Positions 11,575-23,333 of a DNA stretch of 64,000 nucleotides are shown here, piece after piece; the first letter of the stretch is position 1, and each line of letters begins with the position of its first letter. The notes beneath the pieces were generated by a model. That model was given only the letters and a program-made list of their open reading frames with translations, had not been told where the DNA came from and ran no database searches. The stretch covers positions 186,001 through 250,000 of the forward strand of contig NW_023501076.1 of NCBI RefSeq assembly GCF_014066305.1. The letters run 5' to 3'. The position numbers and the translations under genes were made by a program. Source of the stretch: Letharia columbiana (lineage: Eukaryota > Ascomycota > Lecanoromycetes > Lecanorales > Parmeliaceae).

Positions 11575-13807
11575 TGTGGAAGATGTTGGGCGCTGTCAAG
11601 GTACGTGGGCGTTATTGGTGGCTGTTTGTTTTGGTTTCGGTTTCGGTGATGTGAGCTGTTCTTGTGAGAAGGTCGAACGAATGCGAGGAAATCTGATTCT
11701 GTGAAACTCCTCCGTTTTGCGCGAGGGATGTCGAATATATATATCAGGAAGGGAAGCAGAAAGCAGATTTCCATCTGCACTGCCATTTTCCCCCGGCGCA
11801 ACCTTGCCCCCATAAGTATCACACCTCGTAGCCATTACGTCTGGAGCGTCTGCCACAAGCTTTGGAAGCATGTAGCTACAGCGAGAGAGACTGGTATTTA
11901 TCTCATCTCCGTCAGCTTCGCGAGGTGCAGCCCCGAAACAGCTTAGCGTAGGGCTGTGTCGCGCAGAAAGGCTTGGCGGTGCGCCGAGGATGAATCGGGT
12001 TAGCAGCGCGTTGCGTCGAAACGTTGCGGCGGTGCCGAAAGATGATGCATGGAAAAGTGAGAAGGAAACAAAATCTGATGTGATGGACTTGCCCTTTCTG
12101 ATAGCCCCGTGGCTGGGGGGAGGGTGGAGGGACTGTGGCGGCTGCCATCTGGGCTGTTTTGTAGATGCAGGCATGCAGCATCCGGGGCACTGCGAGACTG
12201 ACATCTCTCGAGAATGATGAATTGTTATAGCTGCCTGACACCTCCCCTTCCATTGGGTCTGAAGACTCAAAACGCTTACTATACGTGAGCGAGTACGAGC
12301 GCGGTTTCAAGACGCTATGAAGTTATTCTACTTCTTTATTTTATATATTCTTACTATTTCAAGGATTCTTTAATAAAACCTTACCATTCTACTCGCTCAT
12401 CTTCAAATCATATCTAAATAGTATCAGGTGCTTCACGCTGGTAGTTTGAGACCTCTGTGCATCTATCGTCCTTTTTCAATAGATTGAGCAAAAGCAAAGA
12501 AAGGCTCGGCCATTCGATAGCGAGGCTGTGCGTCAGGCATTTGCGTTTGTATTTCTGGATAGGAAACAGCTTCGCAGGATGGCCTTAGATGAGAGAGGTG
12601 TTCTGGGTTGAACACCAATGAGGCTATTGGGACTTTTTTTTCCCGAAAACGTTGGCGGCGGATCTGGTTTGGGGGCAGGAGATGCTGGGAATGGAGGCGT
12701 GGACGTTTACGACTTTCATACTCTTCTTTCTTTTTTATTTCTTTATTTGTTCATGTGTATGTGCTTGCTATCTTATAGCACCATATTCCCCTACCTACCA
12801 GTAGCAGCCGCTCTGGCTCGAGCTCGAGCTCCAGCTTTACATCTTCCCTTTTCGGTTTTCTGGGTCACCACGGCACGGCTACGCTCCGTGGGGGGTTTTT
12901 TTTCTCTTCTTCTTCTTCTTCTTCTTCTTCTTCTTCTTTCTCACAATCTATACTCGCCCACCTTTCCGGACTTGGATCGTTCGAGCCTCAACAAACACGG
13001 ATAAAAAAAGTGGAACAATCGGATAATCAAATCGCTTTTCTAGGGTGTACTTATGAGCCATTCTGGCTACGCATCTTTCTTCCGGGGGATAATGCGGTAG
13101 GCGGATGGAGACGATCGTGCGTGGTGTGGTGTGGGGAGGGAAGAGGGAAGGGGGAAAGGGTGATGGATAGATGGATGAATGGATAGGATTAGGAATGTGT
13201 GGGAAGTGGATTTAAGAAAAGCGGCACCTGGGATAAAGCGGGAAGGGAAGAAGATACGGGAGATGGAAATGAGAAAACGGTGGGTAGGAGGGAGGAACAG
13301 CTTCAAGAAGACCCTGTTCCATCAGAGATCGTTGTTTGAAGTCTGCCATTTTGGGATGCTGAATTCGCACGACGTGAGTGTTGCGTTTTGTGGATGGATG
13401 GGTAGATGATGAGATGCTGCCTGCTTGATCACCGTCGCATATCATAGAAATATCTTTCCCTGTACTGGGGAATGCATTCTATTTGCCGAGGAGAGCAGAG
13501 CGGAGTGAGGCTGTTCTGGGTCCTGAGTGTGCTTTGAAGACGGGACTGAGCTGATTAGAGAAGGGGGAGGGGGTGCGAAAGTAGTTGGCACGTAAATGGA
13601 AGGTTCTGCGAGAGGGAGCCTGTGTGTGGATTCTTCGCTCATGTGCACGAATTCGTCGAGACCTTCAGATACGAGCGTCATCCGATTTCATACCCAACCC
13701 TATCATCATTTCTTTTACAATCTCAGACGACGACCACCCGGCACAAATCCAAGCCTTCGCGTACACGTCCCAAGAAAGCTTGGAAATCGAAGACAGAAAA
13801 CAGAAAA
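11575..13807. other. Intergenic region, low-complexity tracts
   Basis: I see no supported gene in these 2.2 kb. The part around 12.3-12.45 kb is AT-rich. The part around 12.6-13.2 kb has pyrimidine-rich and GGAGGG-like tracts. It probably holds the downstream region of the secreted-protein gene on its right and the promoter of the membrane protein on its left. Confidence 0.6.
12903..12938. repeat. (CTT)n microsatellite
   Basis: About ten uninterrupted CTT triplets preceded by a T run. Such a tract may vary in length between isolates. Confidence 0.9.
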
Positions 13808-14658
13808 TCAAGTCGGCGTCGGCGAAGGACAGCTCGAACACACAGCATACTCCCCACTCCCGTTCGTCAACGAGCACACATCATACGGCACCTGCGCCTC
13901 CTCGCACACATACTGGCAGCAGTGATCATACGGCGTCGGACACCCCGCAATGCTCAGCAGCCTGCCCGTGCACGTCGACGTCGGGAAGGGGAAGCTCGCC
14001 GGCGCCGTCGTGGCCGCGCTGCTGCTCAGCGTCGTCTTGGGCGGCGCGGTCGTCGTCGTCGTCTTGGGGGCCGAGGTTGCCGTCGTCGTCTTCTTGGAAG
14101 GGGTGGCGGTCGTGGTCGGGTAGGAGCACTGCGAGCATTGGGCCAGGACGGTGCGGTTGTTGGGCGAGCAGACGTCGAAGGGGACTTGGGCTTCGGCGCA
14201 GATGAAGGCGCAGCAGGGGTCGGGGGCGGTGGGGCACGCGGAGATGGATTGCGGGGTGCAGGTTGAGGTGTCGAAGGTGCTGCTGCTGCTGGTGGTTGTG
14301 GTGATGGGGGGCGGGGTGGTGGTTGTTAGGCAGCTGCAGGCGCTGGAGATGCGCTGGTGGGGCGGGTTAGTCAGGTGGGAGAGAGTGTATGAGGGGGGGT
14401 TGTATGTACGGAAGGGCCGCAGGTTGCGATGCCGCTTGGTGCGGTTTTGGTGCTGAGAAGGTGGTTAGTTGATGTCTCGAGGTGGTGGTGGAGGAAGAGA
14501 TGAGCGTACGATGTTTTCAGGTACTGCTTGCAGAAGCTGGAAGAGGTGGATTCTTGATAGTGCTCGAGGGCTCTATAACAATTGTCTTGGTTGCATGTAC
14601 CTGCCAGTGTGACTACTATGAGGCTGGCAACTGCCGTCAATATGAAGGTGACGTGCAT
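13808..14658 (-). CDS. Secreted protein with two repeated Cys-rich modules
   Basis: Exons 14658-14510, 14452-14410 and 14353-13808 (minus) give 245 residues. The signal peptide is MHVTFILTAVASLIVVTLAG. A first region (CNQDNCYRALEH, SSFCKQYLKTS, ATCGPS, ISSACSCL) matches a head domain common in fungal secreted proteins. Two homologous modules follow: APDPCCAFICAEAQVPFDVC and TPYDHCCQYVCEEAQVPYDV, each with a leading Cys and a trailing CSQC or CSSC. They are separated by a Thr/Lys/Pro-rich linker of about 50 residues that is likely O-glycosylated. Intron phases agree at both junctions. The paired CC-x3-C pattern predicts compact disulfide-bonded domains in the wall or outside the cell. No enzyme motif is seen. 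The long plus-strand open frames at 13585-14266 are shadows of its GC-rich third exon. Confidence 0.85.
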
Positions 14659-14762
14659 TTTGGCTTGTCACAGGCTGTTGTAGTTGTAGCGTGTGCTTGC
14701 AGGTCTCGATCAATGCGGGTCCTGCAGGAGAAATATGGGAAGCCAATGCGACATGGCCATGG

Positions 14763-14769
14763 TTTTATA
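14763..14769 (-). promoter_or_regulatory. TATA box of the Cys-rich secreted protein gene
   Basis: TATAAAA on the minus strand, about 105 bp upstream of the ATG at 14658, a normal distance for a fungal promoter. Confidence 0.5.
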
Positions 14770-15828
14770 CCTGCATCTATTACGCTTGGCAACGAGGGGA
14801 ATATTTCGTGTAAGCTGCATGAAGCAAGCTGAGAAGCAGAAGCGAGAAGCGACTGCCCCTATTTTGGGAAACGATAGTTGATTGTTATGCGGGAGGTCCA
14901 TTGGGCGTGGGGCTTGGGGCGTGAAAGATCATGGCTTCGAGGTTTGAGTTGTGAGCGGTCAGGAACTAGAAGGAGTAAGCTGCATATAAACGAGATCAGC
15001 TGCATAAACATGTGCAATAGTGCAGAAAATATTTCCTGATTGGGAGGGAAAGCGGGATGTTTTCGGTAACAGTAAGCGGAGTATGCGGGAGCTTGGGCAC
15101 GCTTGGAGATCCTCGGGCATCTTCCTTGGAGGTGGGCTCTCCATAAGCTTACTCCATACTCCATAATCGAGCAAGCTGAAGCCCCGAGGTGTCAAGACTG
15201 GCGACCCTGGCCAAAGTTGCCTGACCACCACCAAAAAATCAATGCTAACAGACAATGCTTCCGCAACGGTGCCGGCGCATCGTACTCGATTCCTGCATAG
15301 AGAATTACGTAAATTTGAAAAAACATGATATGGAAAAGATATCGGCCTATTGTAAGCTTGGGTAAAGCTTACATTGCTGAGTGGAAAGAACCATACCAGG
15401 TAGTACAGGAGAAATGTAAGATCTTAGGACCAAGACTAGTGACACCAAAGGAGTAGAAAAAGAAGAAGTGGTGACACTGACGGAGAATTCACTGACGCCA
15501 GTCTCATCCTTGTCAGTACCGCTTCTACAACACTTGACACTGCCAGTCCCGATTCAACCTTCGCAAAAAGATACAGAATCTGGCCTTGCTTTGCATGGCG
15601 GCAGGAATACAGTCGTCTGGCCTGCTGATGTTTGCCCTTGGGCCTCCGTCCTGACGCTGCTTTGCGTCTGTGTTGCACAGGGCGGTGGGATTTTGATGTC
15701 GGGTAGAGTAAAATTCTTGGAATCGATGATGCTGACGGGCTGCCAGGTATCTTAAAGGTTCCTCTTCAAGCTTGAGATGAACAAGATGCGTGAAGAAAGG
15801 AACTGCCCTTTCAACGAACCTTAGATAG

Positions 15829-15841
15829 CCCTAACCCTAAC
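15829..15841. repeat. Short telomere-like repeat (CCCTAA)2C
   Basis: The 13-mer CCCTAACCCTAAC is two tandem units of the fungal telomere repeat. It sits about 60 bp before the AT-rich block. Two units can occur by chance. Confidence 0.5.
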
Positions 15842-16057
15842 TTGAACTTTCCAGCCGCCCCACAGCACGAGAAGATAAATTGAGGAAATAACCCGTGCGG
15901 CCACCTTTAATCACCCACCAATTAAAAGGATTTTATTTAATTATCTTTTTAATTAATAAAAAATATTTGATTTTTTTTTTTTTTTAAACCCCCCCCCCCC
16001 CTAATTTAAAAATAATTAAAAATTATATATATTATAACTATTATTTAGAGATAATAG

Positions 16058-16223
16058 TGTTAGAATTAGTATAGATGCGATACTAGTATAAGTGAGGTAG
16101 AACGAGGATAATAAGGCTATCGAACTATGTATGTGGGAAGAAGGCATGATATGATAGGGGATGCCTCCGCCAAGGCCCGCTAGCCATAGGGCTGAGTGAT
16201 GTGTTAAGAGTACGCTCGTAATA
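16058..16223. repeat. Left LTR
   Basis: 166 bp; it retains more G/C than the right copy. The shared core AATAAGGCTATCGAACTAT identifies both copies. Confidence 0.8.
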
Positions 16224-16899
16224 TTATCCCTCTCTCTTAAAGAGCTATAGCCTCTATAGCTAATAGATCGAAGATATAGATCTATTACTTATCTTATATC
16301 TCTAAATATCTATAGTCTCTATAGGCCTTAATTAAAGAAGATTTATCTAGGATTCTTTAGAGAATTAGAAGATATAGAATATATCTTATCTATGTGCCTA
16401 TAAGACTCTTTAAGCCCTTCTTTAATATTCTTATTATAGTCTTTCGAAAGAATTATCGCTCGCTGAAATTCATAGAAAATAAAGACTTTTAATATATACT
16501 ATATTAGGTTAAATTAATACTTTTCTTCGACGACGACTACGATAGCGATATCGCGTCTTAAAGATTTCGCTAACGCGTTATTAATAGTACTTTATCGTAG
16601 TATTAAGAGACTTTTAATTTAACGAGAATTTATAAAGAATTAAATAGATAATAATTATTGGCCGGAAAGGTATGGTATATCCATGGGATATTCATATCAG
16701 TGATACCTCCGTACCCGGGTATGGTATGAGTAGGGTCGGATACCATTCATTTTTCTGGTATGGGTTCGGGATCTTGGCGGGATATCCCACGGTATGGTAT
16801 ATCTGTGGGATCATACCATGGTATGGGATATGTATGGGATATCGGTTGGGATTTCTATATTTAGAAGTATAAGTAGCTATTCTAGTCATCATTCTGCCA

Positions 16900-17195
16900 A
16901 CCATGGCTACTACTACCATGGCTACCACTCCCATGGCTGCCACTACCGTGGCTGCTACTACCATAGCTACTATATAATAGTAGGCTATTTCAATAATAAA
17001 TAGTAGCAGCTATGATAGTGGCAGCCATGGTAGGCAGCCATGATAGTGGCAGCCATGGTAGGCAGCCATGATAGTGGCAGCCATGGTAGGTAGCCATGAT
17101 AGTGGCAGCTATGGTAGGCAGCCATGGTAGTGGCAGCTATGGTAGTGGTAGCCATGGTAGTAGTAGCTATGGTAGTAGTAGCCATGGTTGGCCGA
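16900..17195. repeat. Trinucleotide-based core of the foldback element
   Basis: Interspersed GCC ATG, GTA GTG and GCA GCC words form about ten imperfect repeats (for example GGCAGCCATGATAGT), inverted around a centre near 16975. Open frames here such as MATTTIATTT are by-products of the repeat. Confidence 0.8.
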
Positions 17196-17228
17196 ATGAT
17201 GACTAGAATAGCTATTTATACTTCTAAA

Positions 17229-17780
17229 CATCTGTAAATCTAAAAGTTTCTTTCCGCACGATTTCGCCGGGTCGCATTATAAGCACGATTTAGCACGATT
17301 TAGTCTATTAAGAGACTTTCTATATCTAATCCTTTTCGCTAGTTCTCCAGTTTAGCAACTTCAAAAATTTTCAGCAACTTCAAAAATTTTACGCAATGAC
17401 TCTAATACACTCTAAGTACTATTTTACATATGATATTAATATATATCATTATCAACATACGTATCATTGTGCGCTATATCGAGTATACCACGCGATTAAT
17501 TTTATTAAATCGTTTAATTCTATAGCTAAATTTAAGTTGACGTTAATACTTATCGTTATAGAACCTTATCGTCGTAACGTCGATTATTAGAACTTTTCTT
17601 TTTTCGTGCGTATTGCTGTTAAACTAATAGAACTGGCGGAAAAGATTAGGATAGTTACTAAACCGGCGGAATTTTGGTTGATTTTTAAGATAATTGCTGA
17701 ATCGACGGAATTTTTAATTTCAGCCTATTCGCAAGATTAGTAATTTAAAATTTAGTAGAAACTTTTTAGATTTGCAGATG
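17229..17780. mobile_element. 552-bp inverted-repeat element nested in the foldback element
   Basis: The left end CATCTGTAAATCTAAAAGTT and the right end, whose reverse complement is CATCTGCAAATCTAAAAAGT, are terminal inverted repeats of about 24 bp. The element sits exactly where the right arm of copy 2 is continuous (CTTCTAAATATAGAAATCCC), so the empty site is visible in this window. It has no coding capacity and looks like a MITE. The target duplication is too short in this A-rich site to define. Confidence 0.75.
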
Positions 17781-20177
17781 AATATAGAAATCCCAACCGG
17801 GATATTATATATATCCTATTTGGTATGATCCATAGTATATTATACCGTGGGATATCCTGCAAGATCTTATACTATACTAGGTATGGGATCATGTAAATCT
17901 CAATAATCTATATCATGAGAGTATGGTATGGCAGGTCAATATCTCTGTCTATCATCCTTTCCGGCCAGTAAATTAATAATTGAAAAGAATTTATTATATA
18001 ATGATTATCTAATATAATAAAGAATAAATCGATAAAATGATATAATCTAATTCGTCGATGTCTCTCGAATCGAATCGAGCCGTAGGCGCTAAAACTCTAA
18101 ATTAATATTAAATGATTCTGATGTAAGTTTTTTATAGGGTATCTATATAGTCGATATCGATTAAGGCTATTAACGGCGATAGTAAGATTTATAAATAATA
18201 TATAATAGCTTTGAAAGATCTTTATATATATGATAATAAGGGAGTTTAATTAATAAGCTTAATATAAGGCTATTAATAAGCAATATAAGTCTAAGAAATC
18301 GATTTCTTAATGTAAAAAAAGAAGGCTATTCTAATATCGAATGATTTTAATTCGTTTAAAAATACGATATCTAAAGTATTATCGAGTTATTTATAGAAAG
18401 CTCTAGTAACTAAGCTCGTATACTTCGTCGAAATCTATATCGAGTTCGAAGTATTTACTATACTTTTATATATAAGCCTAATTCTTATTCGTAAGATCCT
18501 CTATCTTAGTAAGATTTAAACTCTCTATATTAAAAGTAGGGCGAGTTATAATTGAGTATTTATTCTTCTTTACGTTAGTCTCGATCTTTACTTTTACGTA
18601 TTACTTCGCGAATCTTTTAACTTTCTTTTCGATAAATTTCTTAATAGATTATTAATATTTAAGCTATATTTTTATAATATATTTCTTTAACTAAGACGTA
18701 GTTTAATCTCTTACTATTAGACGAATTAAGTTATAGAAACGAAGTTTTAATTTCTTCCGTATATCGTTTATTAGACTCTTATTTCTAAAATCGTTAAGAC
18801 TATTATTTCTAAATTATATTTAATATACTTTATAAGATTATCGTAGAATTTAAGAAATAATTAACTTTCTTAACTTGTTTTATCGTAAGTATGTTAATAG
18901 ATTATTCTAAGAATAAATAAGGATACTTTATATACGTTGCTTAAATGATCTAAAGATCATCGACTATAGAGTATAAGCGATATCGTCGTCTGATAGATAC
19001 GTATTGATTAACTTTCTCTTTAAGTCTTGCTATAACGTAGGCAATTTTAAAAGTATCGATAAGAAAATGATTATTATTGTGGGTAAGCTTGTCTCGGTTC
19101 TCATTTTCTAGTTATTAAATGGTATTGAATTAGTATCTGTGAAGATAGGTGGATCTAATAGCCTTGGCTGGTGGCTGTCTGATTTGCGGTTATCGATTTG
19201 CTCTAAGTGCCTTAAAATCTCGTGGAGTGGGTGGTGGTAGGGATAGAGGCGGAGGCGGAGCAGAGATGTTAGGCGAGTTTTGGGCCTGTGTTTTTCTTAT
19301 TGTTCTGGTATCTCCTGCGAAGAAGAAGAGACTAGAATGTTAGGCGGATTTTAACCTTATGTCTTTTTAGATGATTTGATATCTTATAATATCGCTAGTA
19401 GAGGTCTTTAGTAGATAGAGAACGCTATACTTATAATATACGAAGTAACGACGAGTTAGAGGTGAGTATCTTCTATGTAAATCGTCGTATATAAGATAAG
19501 GTGTCTAAGATATATAGGTGATCGGCGATACGGAGGGCGTATTTTGATATTGATGTAGGTGAATTTAAGTAAGAATTTAAGGAACTTATAATGTGTTAAA
19601 TATAGGTGAAAATAGAGCGGAGAAGATAGGCGTAAAAATGGCGATTTTGATTGGGCTTTCCTGTTCGAATAGTGTCTTTACGGAGTGAAATAAAGAGATC
19701 TCTAGAATATCGGTACTGTAAAGGTATATGCGAGTTGAGAAGGTGGTAAATCTCTATATTAAGAGTCGAGTTCGACTGTAACGCTCGAGGGTTTTATTAT
19801 ACTCGTTTCTTAGCTAGTTAAGTCGCCGTAAAGCCTATAAGTACTCTAAATAGTATTCTTTCGAATGGTAGGAAGTCCGCGATAGTCTATTACTCGGCTA
19901 TAGATTCTTTACGAAGAACGAAGTGAAGAAGAATTTCTTATATTCGATATAGGGGACTCGTTTTTTAATAGATTAGACTATCGTTAATGATATAGATTAT
20001 CTAATATAGATTCTTCGAATAATATAGATATCTGATAATTTAAATGTGTGATAGGGTTTCTATATAATAGAAATACCCAGCGTTTTCTTTATTAGGCTCG
20101 GTCGCTTACTTTAAGTAGAAGTAAAAAGACTCGTTAGTTCTCTTCGTCGGAGAGTATATAAAGAAGTCTTATTATAA

Positions 20178-20342
20178 TGTTAGGATTAGTATAGATACGA
20201 TATTAGTATAGATGAGATAGAACGAGAATAATAAGGCTATCGAACTATATATATGAGAAGGAGATATAATATAATAGAGAATATCTTCGTTAAGATATTA
20301 GGCTATAGAATTAAGTAATATATTAAGAGTACGCTCGTAATA
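20178..20342. repeat. Right LTR
   Basis: 165 bp, colinear with the left LTR and more AT-rich, followed directly by AATAG. Confidence 0.8.
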
Positions 20343-21604
20343 AATAGCTTTAATTTATCTATATATAATTCGATTTTATTCTCTTAATAATACTAATCTC
20401 TTTTAGACTATTTAAATAACTTTTCTATCTTTTTTATCGCTCTTAACTTTATAATATCGCGATTCTATAGCTAAGAATTAGTAATATTAATAATTAACTC
20501 GATATTACTCTAATAGATTAGAGATCTTTCTAAGATAAATTTCGATCGAATAGCTATATCTTATTATTAATATTCTAAATTAAGATTAATTTTCACGTAT
20601 ATAAGTAATATAAGTAGCGGGATTTAACTAGTAAGATGAAGAGAGTCTCTATATATATAAATATATTACTATACTTTAAAAGAGATAAATTAGTTTCTAA
20701 AGTTTTATCGCCTCTAGTAGCTATATAATATTCTAATTTATTCTTAAAATTATTATATAATTAAGTAGCTTTATTATTCTTAATAGCTTTTTCTACTTTA
20801 TTCTATATAATTCTTTTAGTCGATTAATCTCTTCTTACTAGCCTCGTATATCTTATATCTATCTATAACGATATCTTAATAGTCTTATAATAGCTCGATC
20901 TAATTAAGATCTAGTAAGTTTAATAGATATAAAGCCTTTTTAATTTCATATCTTTATCGATCTATTTTATATACTTAGACTACTTTAAAGTATAATTTAA
21001 TATTATTCTTTATAAGATATATTACTTAATTAGAGTATTTCTATATTATAGTTTTATAGAGTAAATATAAAAGTAATAAAAGATTTTTCTTAGTAGAAAA
21101 ATTAATCTATATCTTTTAATTATATACTTCGTATAAGTAACTCGAATTTCTATACTTATTTAGACTTCTTTTAAACTTTAAAGTCTATACGTTCGAAGTA
21201 TTCTTATACTTATCGATCTATATTAAATTATCGAATATTAGTATTAATTTTCTTTAGTTCTCGATACTTTTAAGTATCTAGTTATTAGCCGTTAACATTT
21301 AATATAGACTTTCCTTTATATATATATTTTCGCAGTTAATATATATTATAACTCGTCTCGTTCTAGAATAATCTCTTTATTTTATATTACTATAGATATA
21401 TTAAACTTCGTATTAAATATAATTATAGTATTTCATCTAAGAGAACTATAATTATTTTATATAAAGAGGCGTATATTCTAGAGCTAACCTTCGCCTATAG
21501 TAATTGTTTTTTTATAAGAATGTTTATTAAAGAAGGATAGATCTCGTTAGAAAGATAAAAATAGCGCTCTTTTCTAGCTCTATAAGGGCTTAATAAAAGT
21601 TATT

Positions 21605-21750
21605 AATTTTTTTTTTTTTTATTTTTTTTTTTTTTTTTTTTTTTTAATTTTTTTTAAAATTTTTTTTAAAATAATTAATTAATTTTTAAAAAAAAATTTT
21701 TAATTTTAAAAAATATTTTTTTAATAATAATAAAAAAAAAAAAAAAAATA
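21605..21750. repeat. Poly-T/poly-A low-complexity run
   Basis: Long T tracts followed by A tracts, capable of pairing with each other. Length errors in the assembly are likely here. Confidence 0.8.
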
Positions 21751-22057
21751 AAAAATTAACATCTATTTTTGCTCTATATCCTCGTATTTCTCTTAATAAA
21801 AAACTCTTATAGTAACGATATAAGCCCGTAGGCCTATATATATATCGCGTATATCTCGTTAACGTTCTTAATTTCTATTAGATATAACTACTATAAATAT
21901 AACTTTAAAAATAATTATTTATTTATATATAAATAATAATCTACGACGAGAGATAATGTTAAAAAAATAAAAAATATAGGTTTTATAATTGGTGGAATGA
22001 TTAGTTATAAGACTAGTCTATTTGATTGATACGTGATTAAAAGGTGGGCCCCAAAAA

Positions 22058-22185
22058 TTTTTTTTTTTTCAGAAGTGAGTTCTTTGTAGAGCGAGGACAC
22101 CAATGAATCCTTCCACTTAGCCGAATATCGGTTAATCTATTGGTGTCCTCGCTCTATCAAAGAACTCACTTTTGAAAAAAAAAAA
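22058..22185. repeat. 47-bp inverted repeat with 34-bp spacer
   Basis: The left arm 22058-22104 (T run, then AAGTGAGTTCTTTG, then GAGCGAGGACACCAAT) and the right arm 22139-22185 are almost perfect reverse complements. They differ by one substitution and a one-base gap. The structure lies on the border between AT-rich and normal DNA. It could be a small MITE or the two ends of a deleted transposon. Confidence 0.8.
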
Positions 22186-23333
22186 GATGGCAAGGGCCGT
22201 GAGGACGAGTCTTTAAGAGGTGCCGGCTCTGTTGCCTTCCCAATTCACTTACCCTATACAAGGCCATGTCTTCACAGACTTCAAGAAAGCCGATACACGG
22301 TAAAAGGGATCATAAATGTATGATCTTGGTTGACGCACACACACGGAACAATGAAAAGAGCATGTTCTATGGAACTTCGATCCGGGATGCAACGGCGCAC
22401 TCCGGCTTGCTGTAAGCAGCTCTCGCGAGTCACGTCTGACAGCGGGATTCTCCCATCATTAGGAGAGCGTACAGGTATTGCTTCCGATAATCATTTCGAT
22501 TATTCTCTTACTTTCTTGCCTCGCGTGTCCGGACGTTGGTCTACATTTTCATCAGGAGTTATTCATAGGAATCACATCTAGCAACATACCTCTGTGATGA
22601 CTGGCCTCGTCTCAAGGGTTCTTGGCGCTTTAGCCAAGACGTTCTCGTACTATTAAGTACTTGGTTGCATGCTGCATATCCGTTAAATACTCGGCTATCT
22701 CAGCCAATCACAACGCTCATTAAGCGAAAGTTGATGTGAGTGCCACCAAGCGCAAAATGTTGACTTTTTAGGGGAAACTCGGTGGACAGGGTCAACCTCT
22801 TCTGGCATCGCACCTGAAATGGAGGGTTTTAACAACCAGTTCCCTTGCAGGTCGACGAATGTTTTTAGGAAAAGTGCGTGGGCAGGGTCACTTTTTTCTG
22901 GCTGGACCGTAGGATTTCATTCAGGACTTCCGCCCCTATGCATGACTTTTGCCACATTCACTTGTCTTCTACTGAATGCTACTACTGCAAACTTATGCCC
23001 ATGAGAAGGGCGTTAGTGCCCCATAAATAAGCGTATATCTCATTGGTATCCTCTTTAACTATGGGAGTCGGGTATTCACTGGTGTGACGCAACACTCATG
23101 ATCGGGACGGGGACACATGGTACGAGTGCAATCAGTGTAGCATGGTGTTCAACAGACTGCTAGGACTGGCATTCGATCTCGCATGCTTGTACCCCACAAA
23201 TCAACACTCTTGTTTAACTGCCATCCATCTAGTCTTCCGAGAGCCTCGACGATTTCTCTAGTTCTTGGTAGAAGTTGTCTTATGATCATCGTACCTGTAT
23301 CCCGTCATGTTAGCTTGAGTCCGTAGATCTGTT
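22186..23333. other. Intergenic region without recognisable gene
   Basis: Normal base composition after the inverted repeat. The longest open frames are about 60-85 codons and show no features. I see nothing assignable. Confidence 0.5.

Larger units (their letters stand above)
14659..15899. other. Intergenic region next to AT-rich block
   Basis: Ordinary composition up to about 15.85 kb. Apart from the TATA box, open frames of up to about 100 codons occur on both strands but none shows a recognisable feature. The region ends at a short telomere-like repeat and then changes abruptly to AT-rich DNA. Confidence 0.5.
16656..17973. mobile_element. Foldback DNA element, copy 1
   Basis: Ends are near-perfect inverted GGCCGGAAAGG and CCTTTCCGGCC. 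Arms of roughly 200 bp, built from GGTATGGGATATCC-like words, are inverted around a repetitive core. A TAATAATT word occurs just outside both ends (offset by a few bases), suggesting an 8-9-bp target duplication, as made by Mutator or hAT elements. A second copy lies at 60666-61412. Copy 1 is longer only because of a 552-bp insertion in its right arm. No transposase is present, so it would have to move with help from an autonomous relative. Confidence 0.75.
16058..20342. mobile_element. Degraded LTR retroelement with intact target duplication
   Basis: Two direct repeats of about 165 bp, 16058-16223 and 20178-20342, both begin TGTTAG and end CGCTCGTAATA. They are flanked by a perfect 5-bp duplication, AATAG, at 16053-16057 and 20343-20347, the signature of LTR-element integration. 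Inside lie about 4 kb of AT-rich DNA without coding capacity, including the later insertion at 16656-17973. Without that insertion the element would be about 3 kb, short for an autonomous copia or gypsy element, so it may be deleted or non-autonomous. The copies differ mostly by G/C to A/T changes, as RIP would produce. Orientation is not resolved. Confidence 0.82.
15900..22057. other. AT-rich, RIP-like repeat block
   Basis: About 6.2 kb of TA-dense DNA with essentially no open frames, consistent with multicopy DNA mutated by RIP. It contains homopolymer runs (T then C near 15970-16002), an LTR element, a nested foldback element and a nested inverted-repeat element, all described separately. 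A stretch near 19.13-19.34 kb keeps ordinary GC content. The 20.35-22.0 kb part is unassignable, apart from the low-complexity run at 21.6-21.75 kb. Confidence 0.85.

Noticed and set aside
11596..12310. Minus-strand frames of 224 and 132 codons
   Set aside because: No motif, signal peptide or consistent splice signals; they overlap each other in different frames.
13585..14266. Plus-strand frames of 206 and 214 codons
   Set aside because: They are antisense to the GC-rich third exon of the secreted protein and give Arg/Ser-rich low-complexity sequence without a start context or domain.
16985..17185. Minus-strand MATTTIATTT frame (and the like at 60855-61166)
   Set aside because: Produced by the trinucleotide core of the foldback element; it has no meaning as a protein.
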